Shown in pieces: positions 23,318-35,000 of a DNA stretch of 64,000 nucleotides. This DNA is from Lineus longissimus (taxonomy: Eukaryota; Nemertea; Pilidiophora; Heteronemertea; Lineidae). The translations under genes and the position numbers were made by a program. The notes beneath the pieces are model-generated. The model made no database searches and was not told where the DNA came from. It saw only the letters and a program-made list of their open reading frames with translations. The stretch is from contig NC_088317.1 in assembly GCF_910592395.1 (NCBI RefSeq), forward strand, positions 5,766,001 through 5,830,000, read 5' to 3'. How positions within the stretch are numbered: the stretch's first letter is position 1; each line of letters starts with the position of its first letter.

Positions 23318-25190
23318 CTGAATCCCGACTGTCTCTGGGAGAATGCAATGGGTAGCCTGCTTTCCTGAATCCCGACTGTCCTGGAGAATGCTGTTGCAAC
23401 CCAGCTGTCCTGAACCCTGTCTACCTCTTGGAAAATTCAGTGGACAGCATGGAAGGGTAGTTTAGATTCATATCTTAACTTCCGCTTCGTGAATTCGGTG
23501 GCCTGCGAAGCTGTCCTGAATCCTGACTGTCTCTCTGAGAGAATGCAGTGGTAGCCGATCTGTCCTGAATCCTGACTGTCTCTCTGAGAGAATGAAGTGG
23601 CAGCCGAGCTGTCCTGAATCATAACTGTCTCTCTGAGAGAATGCAGTGGCAGCCTAGCTGTCCTGAATCATAACTGTCTCTCTGAGAGAATGCAGTGGCA
23701 GCCTAGCTGTCCTGAATCATAACTGTCTCTCTGGGAGAATGCAGTGGCAGCCTAGCTGTCCTGGTTCATAACTGTCTCTCTGAGAGAATGCAGTGGCAGC
23801 CTAGCTGTCCTGAATCTTGACAGTCTCTCTGAGAGAACATAGTGGCAGCCTGGCTGTCCTGATTCATAACTGTCTCTCTGGGAGAATGCAGTGGTAGCCG
23901 ATCTGTCCTGCAACATAACTGTCTCTCTGAGAGAATGCAGTGGCAGCCGAGCTGTCCTGAATCATAACTGTCTCTCTGGGAGAATGCAGTGGCAGCCGAG
24001 CTGTCCTGAATCATAACTGTCTCTCTGGGAGAATGCAGTGGCAGCCTAGCTGTCCTGAATCTTGACAGTCTCTCTGAGAGAACATAGTGGCAGCCTGGCT
24101 GTCCTGATTCATAACTGTCTCTCTGGGAGAATGCAGTGGCAGCCTAGCTGTCCTGAATCATGACTGTCTCTCTGAGAGAACATAGTGGCAGCCTGGCTGT
24201 CCTGAATCATGACTGTCTCTCTGGGAGAATGCAGTGGCAGCCTAGCTCTCCTGAATTATAACTGTCTCTCTGAGAGAACATAGTGGCAGCCTAGCTATCC
24301 CGATTCATAACTGTCTCTCTGGGAGAATGCAGTGGCAGCCTAGCTGTCCTGTATCATAACTGTCTGAGAGAACATAGTGGCAGCCTAGCTATCCCGATTC
24401 ATAACTGTCTTTCTGGGAGAATGCAGTGGCAGCCTAGCTGCCTGAATCATAACTGTCTGAGAGAACATAGTGGCAGCCTGGCTGTCCTGATTCATAACTG
24501 TCTCTCTGGGAGAATGCAGTGGCAGCCTAGCTGTCCTGAATCATAACTGTCTCTCTGAGGGAACATAGTGGCAGCCTAGCTATCCTGATTCATAACTGTC
24601 TCTCTGGGAGAATGCAGTGGCAGCCTAGCTCTCCTGAATCATAACTGTCTCTCTGAGAGCATGCAGTGGCGGCCTAGCTATACTGAATCATAATTGTCTC
24701 TCTGAGAGAATGCAGTGGGAGCCTAGCTGTCCTGAATCCTGACCGTCTCTCTGAGAGCATGTCGTGGCGGCCTAGCTGTCCTGAATCCTGACTGTCTCTC
24801 TGGGAGAATGCAGTGGCAGCCTAGCTCTCCTGAATCATAACTGTCTCTCTGAGAGCATGCAGTGGCGGCCTAGCTATACTGAATCATAATTGTCTCTCTG
24901 AGAGAATGCAGTGGCAGCCTAGCTGTCCTGAATCCTGACCGTCTCTCTGAGAGCATGTCGTGGCGGCCTAGCTGTCCTGAATCCTGACTGTCTCTCTGAG
25001 AGCATTTCGTGGCGGCCTAGCTCTACTGAATCTTGACTAGTACTTTCTCTTTGAGAGAATGCAGTGGCAACCCGTCTGTCCTAAATCCTGACTGTCCTCC
25101 TGAGAGAATGCAATTGCAGCCGAGCTGTCCTGAATCTTGACTGTCTGAGTAAAGGCAGTGGCAACCTAGCTCATATAGCTGTCCTGAATC
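23318..25190. repeat. 49-bp minisatellite array 1, about 38 units with higher-order structure
   Basis: The unit is 49 bp. It contains GCAGCCTAGCTGTCCTGAAT followed by a variable ATAACTGTC/CCTGACTGTC and then TCTCTGAGAGAATGCAGTG. TCTCTCTGAGAGA is an internal palindrome. Higher-order repeats are visible. A four-unit block (196 bp) marked by GCAGTGGCGGCCTAGCTATA occurs at about 24663 and 24859. A two-unit block marked by AGAGAACATAGTGGCAGCC recurs. The same unit forms array 2 at 29900-32425. Confidence 0.97.
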
Positions 25191-25620
25191 ATCTGTACAT
25201 CTGGGATAGAGTAAGGCAAGCTAGACAAGGAGACCCACCACACATTTCACGCCGATTAAGGTGTTCGAACTAAGGACCTCTTGACATATTCCCAGCCATT
25301 ATACCTATATGGCATTGGATTCCTGGCATGTCGTACTGGAAGACAAGCGGTCTGTCGACGCAAGCCTAGCCTGCGTCTCTACCATACTTCCCATTGTTTC
25401 AATTATCATTTGATATTGTATGTTTACCTCTAATTCATCATTGTCAATTTATGGAGGTGGGGAGGATGAGCCAACTTATGAGAGACTACACTAAACATCC
25501 TGAGATACAGTTTTTTTTAACTCCATGTACTTCTGTCATTTTTTATCACGGATCTGTATAGTTCATAAATAAGGTCCGTGGTCATGTATACACAAGTTGA
25601 AAAATCTAGAGGTGGGGTAT
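25190..25620. repeat. Array 1 downstream flank, duplicated at 32405-32660 and 33205-33380
   Basis: It runs from GAATCATCTGTACATCTGGG through GGCATTGGATTCCTGGCATG, GGAGGTGGGGAGGATGAGCC and GTTCATAAATAAGGTCCGTG to AAAAATCTAGAGG. All of these occur in the same order after array 2, where about 550 bp of other DNA is inserted. On the minus strand the first part resembles a tRNA-derived SINE head, although the B-box here (TAGTTCGAACACC) is weaker than in copy 2. Confidence 0.85.
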
Positions 25621-26174
25621 GTTGGAAGTCATTAGTTATGAGGATGAAGGACGAAGGACGAAGTAAGCATCCTTATATATCATGGGTCCTGCCATAATAG
25701 GCCTAATGTGGTGTTGACCCGAGGTTCTGTGTCGAGCAATTAATGGATTCTGAGGTTATTGAGAACGCCATCACTTTCAATAAAGTACAAACCACGCTCG
25801 TACTTCAAATTAATGAACACACTAGGAGCACTCGACCATCTTGATTTTGCAAATTAGTGCTGCTCTTTTCTAAAGGTACCTCTCAAAAAAGTTGTCAAGT
25901 CGATCCTGAATGGAACCGAAATATCAATTTGAGACCCACGCATCCAAAGACTTGATAGGGACAAATCACAACGCGTTTCGTCATAACGCTCGGGATAATA
26001 GACTAAAACGTCCATTGCAGAAAACGGTAAACGGTAAGTCCATTTTCCTTAAACGTAGCTTCTGCCTGTCATCCGACAGCATATTCATGAACGGACGAGT
26101 TGTCGCCAGAACGCACCATTGCGTGTTAGTCCCTTATGGTCCATAGGCCTAAACGCGTATATAAACGTCATGGC

Positions 26175-27890
26175 TGTTTTTCCCACACTGAGCCTGAAAC
26201 ATGAAAAAGGTAGAAAAAATTCTTCAAGGAAAGCGATTGTGCATTCTGTTATTCAAAACCATCAGGAACAAATCGGCGAAGAAGGAAAAAAAAATCTGTT
26301 TTGTCTTAGGAGGGGGAAATGCGCTGTTGCCATGGTAACAAATGTCAATTTTTCAAAATAATGAAAAGATGTGATTTTTAGGTAAAAGTTCATTTATATC
26401 AATCAACCGGACAATATGCCGAACAATTAAATCTTTATGGTTGATAACGTCATGTTTACTGCCTTAAAGGAAACTGCCCGGGAAAAAAGGGGAGTTTTGC
26501 ACGGCCCGGTCAAAACCTTAGGCGGGAATAAGGTTTCATTGATAAATATAAGGAGTTTCAAGGCCCCCCAAATCACTTGTAAGGTTCAATAGATACTGGC
26601 CTTTCATTGGTTTACCGTTTGCGTATCATTTACATACTCTCATCTTGAAAAATATGACAATATTTACGATCACGTTATTGATTTTTGCAACATTTTCGGT
26701 AACGCGCCCCTTGCGGATCTGTTAAAGGTACCATTCGGATGCTTGAAAAATGCCTCGTCTCGTCGATTCGCTCGCGGATAAACGCATCAGGTTGACTGCA
26801 GCAACTTTTAATTGTTGGAGACAGAGAAGGAAGGAATATGATTATCAGTTTGATGAAAACTTTGCAAAGTTTCTTCTTGGGACTCGAAATCCATACTACT
26901 ATTCTCTCCATTTTCCATTTTCTCCTCTCTCCAACTCACTACTATCGCTATTGACTGCGTAACATACACTAACATTCTTTCGCTATCATTAATAACTTCA
27001 TTTACAAGAACACTGGCCTCTTTGTAGCCGATTATGTAACCCATAGTGGAAACACCTTACAGCGCCGCCCGGCATGATCCACGTGCTACTGGCATATTTA
27101 TAACTCGTAGTAAATAAGGTTGTAAAAATATGCAAATGAGATGCCGTATATGGAAACCATGACGTCACTAAGCAGTTCTTATTTCTGCTACGGGTGGCGC
27201 TGTTGCTTGCTTCTGGAGGCGCTATTAAACCTCTTCAAGGTGAGCAGCGTTATATTCCTAAAACGGTTTGTCCAAGACGCTGTCCAAAGAGTTTATTGTC
27301 TTTGTCCTTGATTAAATGCCGGTGACTTGAAGTATAGGCCTTTATTAAAATAGTTGTCACATTTGTCACATAACACGCTGATATTGACAAGATAGAATCT
27401 GATGGTGTAATAAAATAACCATGAATTTGATTCAATTGTGATGACCATCCCCAGTAGTTATGTAATGTATGTAATGGACAGCAAAAAGCTAGAGTTGGGT
27501 AGGGCTATGAAAATTTAAATTGGCTCTTTACTCCTGAGGAAAAGGGTTGAATTATCCATTTTTTATATCAAAATTGGTTACCATGGCAACAGTCCATTAA
27601 ATTCTCCCAAATTCCCAAAAAATGAAGAGACATGTTCATTTAACATATATAGGCCTACGTGCTGCTAGCAGGAGCGAACGGTTGAAAAGTGAATATTAAC
27701 CCTTTTTTCACCTAATTTCTCAAATATTGGAGTGGAAATTTCGAAAAAGTCAATTTAAAAAATATTTACCCACCGATGTTTTGCTTTCTTCACTAACTTG
27801 TAACTGATGGTTTGGGATAACAGAATGCACTGTCGCTTTCCTTGAAGAATTGTTTCTAACTTTTTCATGTTTCGGGCTCAGTGTGTGCCC
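26175..27890. repeat. Inverted repeat pair bounding a 1.2-kb interior (candidate element)
   Basis: The left arm (about 26175-26345) contains CTGAGCCTGAAACATGAAAA, TTCTTCAAGGAAAGCGA and GTTGCCATGGTAACAAAT. The right arm (about 27560-27890) contains their complements ATTGGTTACCATGGCAAC, TCGCTTTCCTTGAAGAA and TTTTTCATGTTTCGGGCTCA. The interior includes a 70-aa ORF (26750-26962, with NCWRQRRKEYDYQ) that I do not recognise. It may be a decayed DNA transposon. Arms are imperfect and the edges uncertain. Confidence 0.6.
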
Positions 27891-28021
27891 CTCACACCCG
27901 CCGATTTGCCTATAATGCAAGTAGTCTGGGATCCTCACCACACTCTCGCTATATAGGCCTACCCGTGTCACTTTATTCTAAATGTTAATGCATATTTGTC
28001 TTTTTCCAGATACATTCTAGA

Positions 28022-28669
28022 ATGCAGTTCGCCACTGTTTTAGTGCCGGTCCTTTTGGTCCTTGCAAGCGTTCTTGTTGACGGTAAGGCCCATTTTGATT
28101 TCCAACAGTTGTTCAAATTTTTACTGCACTTTTCTTCAGCACGACCAGTCAACGACGCAGCCCCTTTCCACGCATACAACCTTCCCAAACATTTTCACCC
28201 AGATGTGATACATACTTTTTAATTATCAATTTTGTGTGTCGTCAACTGTCTGCCAATCGTCCAACATCTACTTATTAAAGCACACGTTTTGGCCGGGGGT
28301 TTGCCCTCCCCTCTATTGACTGAAGGGATGATGTAATCGGTATGATATCTATTACCCGTTCTTCTCTTTTTAGCCCTTCACTACGACATCTGCCAGTACA
28401 AGGAAGCCGCAATCACCTGCGCAGGAGACACCGTCATCCACGTCATGAAAGCCAACTTCGGCAGGACGGACCGCGACATCTGTCCAGATCCCCTCCACGC
28501 TCACAACACTCACTGCCACAGTCACCATTCTCTCGCAATTGTCAAGAGATTGTGCGACGGCAAACACCACTGCCACGTCCATGTTGATAATGAGGATTTG
28601 GGAGGAAATCCGTGCCCCGGCACCTACAAGTACCTCCACCTCGAGGTCCATTGTGACCACCACCACTAG
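28022..28669 (+). CDS. Secreted single-domain SUEL-type (rhamnose-binding) lectin, copy 1
   Basis: Two coding exons, 28022-28082 and 28374-28669, join in phase 1 to give 118 aa. Exon 1 encodes a signal peptide rich in Val/Leu (MQFATVLVPVLLVLASVLVDG) and is preceded by an acceptor ending at 28009, so a 5' UTR exon lies further upstream. Exon 2 is one galactose/rhamnose-binding SUEL domain. Its marks are an early Cys pair, ANFGR (the family's ANYGR sugar-binding motif), CDGKHHCHV, and NPCPGTYKYL followed by a final Cys, matching DPC-x-G-(x)-KYL. It is unusually histidine-rich and ends CDHHH. Such lectins bind L-rhamnose or D-galactose and act in innate immunity or egg biology. A diverged paralogue lies at 39300-40361. 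The family call is strong; sugar specificity is inferred. Confidence 0.9.
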
Positions 28670-28902
28670 TTGGATGTCCTCGTTGGAGAGTGTATCAGTT
28701 TACCTCAGGATGAACACGACAGCATCTTGACCTCCAAGGTTTTTGCATCTTATTGAGATATCGGCTACATTCAAATGTCAAACGGGGAAAAAACCACGAT
28801 GTTCAGAAAGACATGACAGCAGAATAGAAAATACTTCTAAAGTGACAGAGGGGTAATCTTTAGTCCATTTCTTTTTTGCCGTCATTTTCTGTCGAGGTAA
28901 GG

Positions 28903-28908
28903 AATAAA
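28903..28908 (+). terminator. Candidate polyadenylation signal of lectin copy 1
   Basis: AATAAA occurs 234 bases after the stop codon in the context GTCGAGGTAAGGAATAAAA. The same context recurs after lectin copy 2 (40662), so the signal was duplicated with the gene. Confidence 0.7.
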
Positions 28909-29099
28909 ACGTCTTAAAAGCGCATCCTTTTAGCTTTCCGTCATTTGGTGTGTATCACTTTTATTCCATTCGTTGTCGGGATCGTTTTGGCCTCGGAGGG
29001 GCGAACTGCTAGTCGGATTTCGTCGAAGTCTGATTCCTTTTGATTTGCATGAGCTTCGAAACCAAACATAATTTAAAGGGCATATTCTCTTATCACGAC

Positions 29100-29640
29100 C
29101 TCACCCTCAAATGATTTTTGAAAAATAGCCCACTGAAGTGATTGATGTCTTGATAACTGAAGTAAAAAGTATGTCACTGGCAGGACTGTATTTAACGCAG
29201 AGTGGCAGATGTCTCCAAAATATGTGCTTTTCATGCAGATTTGGGGCCTTTTCGACGAATAGTGGTGTTCTGCCCCACTTCCCCAAGGGCCAATTGCCCC
29301 AGGACCAAAACGTCAATACGGACCTGAATCTAAACCTGAAAAGCGTTATCTTACTTTGTTTAGGAATGTTGAGATCGGTGACTTATCCGGGTCCTTATAC
29401 GTATACAGATCGAAATGTACACAAAATGCATCCCCTTTCTACAGTTTGGGGGTCATGATAAGATGTTGTTCTCAACCTCCCTATTCTCTCGTCCACTCAA
29501 CGTACACTCCGGACGCAATGCATGCACTTGCCTCGTCCTGCAGCCAAGAAAGACGCTTAGGATGATGAAATGGACTGCGTACAATGTAGGAGTGAGTCTG
29601 ATTTAACGAGGTGCAAACACAAGTTCAACCCATAAACAAC
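29100..29640. repeat. Segment downstream of lectin 1, duplicated at about 40900-41510
   Basis: Shared words include CCACTGAAGTGATTGATGTC, GACCTGAATCTAAACCTGAA, GATAAGATG followed by TTCTCAACCTCCCTATTCTC, and AACGTACACTCCGGACGCA. They occur in the same order and spacing 3' of lectin 2. Small ORFs in this stretch are interrupted differently in the two copies, which argues against a conserved coding function. Confidence 0.85.
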
Positions 29641-29899
29641 ATGGCAGCATAGGTGTTGGCTGCAGAGTCTTGGCCAAGATTTGACTTATCAGGCGATATT
29701 CCCCCAGTACACGTTCTACGATGATATTAGATTACCCGTGGCCACGGGGACCTAACGCATAGTGTAAATTTGGAAGTATTCAAAGCTATTGGAGTTGTTG
29801 TCAATTGGCAAATGTCTTATGTCATTGGAAAGCACAGTATGTCGCTCGTCGTGCATACTGAACTTCTAGCGGTATTGCCTCCGTAGCGCACTCCCATAC

Positions 29900-32425
29900 C
29901 ACTGACCGTCTCTGAGAGAATGAAGTGGCAGCCTAGCTGTCCTGAATCATAACTGTCTCTCTGAGAGAATCCAGTGGCAGCTTATAGCTGTCCTAAATCT
30001 CGACTGTCTCTCTGAGAGAATCCAGTGGCAGCTTATAGCTGTCCTGAATCCTGACTGCCTCTCCGAGAGCATGCGGTGACAGCCCAGCTGTCCTGAATCC
30101 TGACTGTCTCTCTGAGAGAATGCGGTGACAGCCCAGCTGTCCTGAATCCTGACTGTCTCTCTGAGAGAATGCGGTGACAGCCCAGCTGTCCTGAATCCTG
30201 ACCGTCTCTCTGAGAGAATGCAGTAGCAGCCTAGCTGTCCTGAATCCTGACCGTCTCTCTGAGAGAATGCAGTGGCAGCCTAGCTGTCCTGAATCCTGAC
30301 CGTCTCTCTGAGAGAAAGCAGTGGCAGCCTATAGCTGTCCTGAATCCTGACCGTCTCTCTGAGAGAATGCAGTGGCAGCCTATAGCTGTCCTGAATCCTG
30401 ACCGTCTCTCTGAGAGAATGCAGTGGCAGCCTATAGCTGCCCTGAATCCTGACCGTCTCTCTGAGAGAATGAAGTGGCAGCCTAGCTGTCCTGAATCCTG
30501 ACTGTCTCTCTGAGAGAATGCAGTGGCAGCCCAGCTGTCCTGAATCCTGACCGTCTCTCTGAGAGAATGAAGTGGCAGCTTAGCTGTCGTGAAACCTGAC
30601 CGTCTCTCTGAGAGAATGCAGTGGCAGCCTATAGCTGTCCTGAATCTTGACTGTCTCTCTGAGAGAATGCAGTGGCAGCCTCGCTGTCCTGAATCTCGAC
30701 TGTCTCTCTGAGAGAATGCAGTGGCAGCCTATAGCTGTCCTAAATCTCGACTGTCTCTCTGAAAGAATGCAGTGGCAGCCTATAGCTGTCCTGAATCTCG
30801 ACTGTCTCTCTGAGAGAATGCAGTGGCAGCCTATAGCTGTCCTAAATCTCGACTGTCTCTCTGAAAGAATGCAGTGGCAGCTTAAGCTGTACTGCATCTC
30901 GACTGTCTCTCTGAGACAATACAGTGGCAGCCTAAGCTGTCCTGAATCTTGACTGTCTCTCTGAGAGAATGCAGTGGCAGCCTAGCTGTCCTGAATCTCG
31001 ACTGTCTCTCTGAGAGAATGCAGTGGCAGCCTAGCTGTCCTGAATCCTGACCGTCTCTCTGAGAATATGCAGTGGCAGCCTAGCTGTCCTGAATCCTGAC
31101 TGTCTCTCTGAGCGAATGCAGTAACAGCCCAGCTGTCCTGAATCCTGACCGTCTCTCTGAGAGAATGCAGTGGCAGCCTAGCTGTCCTGAATCTTGACTG
31201 TTTTTCTGAGAGAATGCAGTGGCAGCCTAGCTGTCCTGAATCTTGACTGTCTCTCTGAGCGAATGCAGTAACAGCCTAGCTGTCCTGAATCTCGACTGTC
31301 TCTCTGAGAGAATGCAGTGGCAGCCTAGCTGTCCTGAATCTTGACTGTCTCTCTGAGAGAATGCAGTGGCAGCCTAGCTGTCCTGAATCCTGACTGTCTC
31401 TTTGAGCGAATGCAGTAACAGCCCAGCTGTCCTGAATCCTGACCGTCTCTCTGAGAGAATGCAGTGGCAGCCCAGCTGTCTTGAATCCTGACCGTCTCTC
31501 TGAGAGAATGCAGTGGCAGCCCAGCTGTCCTGAATCCTGACTGTCTCTCTGAGCGAATGCTGTGGCAGCCCAGCTGTCCTGAATCCAGACCGTCTCTCTG
31601 AGAGAATGCAATGGCAGCCTAGCTGTCCTGAATCCTGACGTCTCTCCGAGAGAATGCGGTGACAGCCCAGCTGTCCTGAATCCTGACTGCCTCTCTGAGA
31701 GAATGCAGTAGCAGCCTAGCTGTCCTGAATCCTGACCGTCTCTCTGAGAGAATGCAGTGGCAGCCTATAGCTGTCCTGAATCCTGAAGTCTCTCCGAGAG
31801 AATGCGGTGACAGCCCAGCTGTCCTGAATCCTGACTGCCTCTCTGAGAGAATGCAGTAGCAGCCTAGCTGTCCTGAATCCTGACCGTCTCTCTGAGAGAA
31901 TGCAGTGGCAGCCTATAGCTGTCCTGAATCCTGACTGCCTCTCTGAGAGAATGCAGTAGCAGCCTTGCTCCTGAATCCTGACCGTCTCTCTGAGAGAATG
32001 AAGTGGCAGCCTAGCTGTCCTGAATCCTGACTGTCTCTCCGAGAGAATGCAGTAGCAGCCTTGCTCCTGAATCCTGATCGTCTCTCTGAGAGAATGAAGT
32101 GGCAGCCTAGCTGTCCTGAATCCTGACTGTCTCTCCGAGAGAATGCGGAGACAGCCCAGCTGTCCTGAATGCTGACTGCCTCTCCGAGAGAATGCAGTAG
32201 CAGCCTAGCTGTCCTGAATCCTGACCGTCTCTCTGAGAGAATGCAGTGGCAGCCTACAGCTGTCCTGAATCCTGACTGTCTCTCCGAGAGAACTCAGTGG
32301 CAGCCCAGCTGTCCTGAATCCTGACTGCCTCTCGGAGAGCATGCAGTGGCAACCTAGCTGTTCTGAATTTTGACTGTCTGGGTGAATGCAGTGGTAGCCT
32401 AGCTGTCCTGAATCATTTGTACATC
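29900..32425. repeat. 49-51-bp minisatellite array 2, about 50 units
   Basis: It has the same monomer as array 1, with many units lengthened by a TA insertion (CAGCCTATAGCTGTCC, 51 bp) and GCGGTGACAGCCCAGCTG variants. A three-unit higher-order block (about 148 bp, marked by GAGAATGCGGTGACAGCCC) occurs at about 31650 and 31800. Because 51 is a multiple of three, both strands carry ORFs repeating HCILSERQSRFRTA or its counterpart. These are repeat translations, not genes. Confidence 0.97.
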
Positions 32426-32660
32426 TGGAGTAAGGCGAGTTAGTCAAGGAGACCCGCCGCAAATTTCACACCGATTGCGGGGTTCGAACCAGGGACATCT
32501 TGACAGAGTCCGACCCATTAGACATTTGTGGCATTGGATTCCTGGCATGTCGTACAAGAAGACTTAGTGGAGCTGTCGACGCAAACCTAGCCTGTGTCTC
32601 TACCGTACTTTCAAGTGTTATCATTTAATATTGTATGTTGATCTCTAATTCGTCAAAATA
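32405..32660 (-). repeat. tRNA-like SINE head flanking array 2
   Basis: On the minus strand, CTGGTTCGAACCCCGC is a good RNA polymerase III B-box. An A-box-like TGTCTAATGGGTC lies about 30 nt before it. The minus-strand sequence then runs through CTCCTTGACTAACTCGCC and GATGTACAAATGATTCAGGA directly into the minisatellite. The homologous flank of array 1 (25190-25440) keeps the same order with a weaker B-box. Boundaries are inferred. Confidence 0.5.
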
Positions 32661-32833
32661 CATAATACAACGGTCTTCCAAATATGGTAGAACTGGTATT
32701 TCTGCTGTTCCGGGTAAAAAAATCAACTAAAATGAATGATAGAATCAGTTGGCGGAGCCGCACATAATCGAGCAGATCGACTTGAAAGCGGCCATTGTGT
32801 TTCAACAGATGTGGGAACAGAAGCATGAAAGTT

Positions 32834-32935
32834 CTGTGGAACCTCCCTTATCGGACAACTCTCTATTAAGGACAACCTCTCTATTTAGGACATCACTTGT
32901 TATTCCCGAGGGTGTCCCTAGAGAGATTCTACTGT
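32834..32935. mobile_element. MITE family C copy, internally deleted
   Basis: It starts CTGTGGAACCTCCCTTATCG and ends GAGAGATTCTACTGT. At about 100 bp it lacks the GTCAAATTGAATGG core of longer copies. It lies in DNA inserted between the two parts of the array 2 flank. Confidence 0.75.
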
Positions 32936-33636
32936 GCATTTTCGCAGCCCACGAAGATACACTTTCGAGGAACATTTGCTTGGGAGAGGAAGGCCATTTT
33001 CTAATTCGAATAGTTTCGCAGACTTACATAAAATGCAATTCCCGAATGCATACGTTTTCAATGTTACTACATAACTTTTTTTTTCGGTCCTGCTTATGGC
33101 TCCAAATTAGTCTTATATACAATGATACTGAGTATGCCTATAGAGTAGGTACATGCAAATGGCATGTAGTTATCTTTTTTCACTTGGTACATGTAACATG
33201 TAACATCATTGTCAATTTACGGAGGTGGGGAGGATGAGCCAACTTAGGAGACACAGGGCTTAACATCCTGAGATTCAGTTTTTTTCAACTCCATGTTGCT
33301 CTTTTTTTTTTCTCACGTATCTTATAGTTCATAAATATGGTCCGTGGTCATTTATACACAATTTGAAAAATCTAGAGGCATAGTATTGCAGAACGGAAAC
33401 ATTTCTCGTGCAGGATATTTTCGCGAAATTCGCGAGAAGATCATGCTCGCGAAAATATTCTGCCGCGAAAATATCTTCCTTAAGTTCCATGTCATTGTTG
33501 CCATGTCTCCACAGGCATTGCATCGAGCTTAGCCCTATGTAGATCTCACCAGCTTACTAAACCATAAAGAGGTGATTAATTATAGACCACGTATACCCCT
33601 TGAAATTAGCACGTATCATACTTGCACCTAACTAAC

Positions 33637-34214
33637 GCTTAAAGGGTGGATGTCGTCCTGGGTGCCGACAAATGGTACCCAGGTTCGAGATCGACTGGAC
33701 AATAAGCACCCTGGGTGCCATTACACTAGACAAACAGCACCCAGCTTCTTTTTGCCTGGCTTACGGATCTCAGGGACGACGTTTCTTGCAATCTCGTTTT
33801 ATCTCGCGCCGTGGTACTTGTGGCATTAGCAGTGCTCGAAATAAAAAGAACAGATAAACAGAAAAAACGCGTTTAGGCCTATAGGTCATTGAAAGCACAT
33901 TTCGGATATATCCCTCCTATACACCTTTTCTGAATAAATCATCCAAAATGTGCTTTCAAAGACCTTTAGCCCTAAACGCGTTTTTTTCTGTTTATCTGTT
34001 CTTTTTATTTCGCGCACTGCTAATGCCACAAGTACCAGGGCGCGAGATAAAACGAGATTGCAAGAAACGTCCTCGTCCCTAAGATCCGTAAGCCAGGCAA
34101 AAAGAAGCTGGGTGCTATTTGTATAGTGTAATGGCACCCAGGGTGCTTATTGTCCAGTCGATCTCGAACCTGGGTACCATTTGTCGGCACCCAGGACGAC
34201 ATCCACCCTTTCAG
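33637..34214. mobile_element. Fold-back element, about 270-bp arms, 10-bp target duplication
   Basis: The arms (about 33637-33907 and 33947-34214) are nearly perfect inverted complements from AAAGGGTGGATGTCGTCCTG to its mirror AGGACGACATCCACCCTTT. They surround a loop of about 40 bp. The sequence CCTAACTAAC stands immediately outside both ends (33627-33636 and 34215-34224), consistent with a target-site duplication. Long inverted arms with a 9-11 bp duplication resemble Mutator-like elements, but no transposase is present. The ORFs inside are not conserved between the arms. Confidence 0.85.
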
Positions 34215-34539
34215 CCTAACTAACACAAACTCCACACCTCTTCAACGACATTTGCCTAACTAATGCTCATCGTTGTGTGTAATCAGCTTAAATTACTCTA
34301 TAGGCCTACATTGAGACCTGTTGATAGTGGATTAGAGTTTACTCTATAGACACGTACACTTCAGCACCTATTCATCAGTAGTAGCGCTCGGTCAAAAGAT
34401 ACGATTTTTATTCTAATAGAAAAAAAGTCTTGATTCGCGAAAGTATTATGCCGCGAATATGTCCATCGGACGGCATTTGCGAAAATTTTAGGGCCTACGC
34501 CGCGAAAATTTTGTGTTGTACAGTATATTGAAAGCTGAA

Positions 34540-35000
34540 GGTGAAGGCTGAAGGACGTAGTAAGCATTCTGCAATTAATGCATTCCGATGTCATTGAGAA
34601 CGCCATCCCTTTATTGAAATACGAAACACGCTCGTACTTCAAATTAATGAACACACTAGGAGTACTTGACCATCTTGATCTTGCTAATCAGTGCCGCCCT
34701 TTTCTAAAGGCATCTCTCGACAATTCTCAGGTAAACATCTCTTGAAACGATTTTCAAGTCGATCCTGAATGGAACCGAAATATCAATTTGAGACCCACGC
34801 ATTCATTGACTTTCAATATATATGGGGCAAGTCACAACGTGTTCCGTGTTACGATCAAGATACTAGACTACAACGTCCAAAACGGTATATTTAGGTAAGT
34901 CCATTTTCCTTAAACGGGCGTAGTTTGAATACGAACTGGGCCTGGCTGCCTCACTACACTTAACTCGGTGTTGGAGCGCTTTCTCAGTGCTGATGTATTC
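34540..35000. repeat. Segment duplicated from 25630-26100
   Basis: Shared order: GAAGGACG, AGTAAGCAT, GAGAACGCCATC, GCTCGTACTTCAAATTAATG, ACCGAAATATCAATTTGAGA and GTAAGTCCATTTTCCTTAAA. This places the segment in the large lectin-bearing duplication. About 1.2 kb of unrelated DNA, including the fold-back element, separates it from the preceding duplicated block. Confidence 0.85.

Noticed and set aside
29138-29458. 106-aa ORF downstream of lectin 1 (and the 149-aa ORF at 40960-41409 downstream of lectin 2)
   Set aside because: The two segments are duplicates, but the reading frames are shifted and interrupted differently, so coding conservation is not supported.
30580-31611. Minus-strand ORFs of 105-111 aa with repeating HCILSERQSRFRTA, and plus-strand SERMQWQPIAVLNLDCL repeats
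   Set aside because: They are translations of the 49-51-bp minisatellite. Frame continuity arises only where units are 51 bp, and both strands are open. No start context, splice sites or conservation beyond the repeat is seen.
23318-32425. CRISPR-like array
   Set aside because: The repeats are 49-bp units directly adjacent without unique spacers, and the DNA is clearly eukaryotic.
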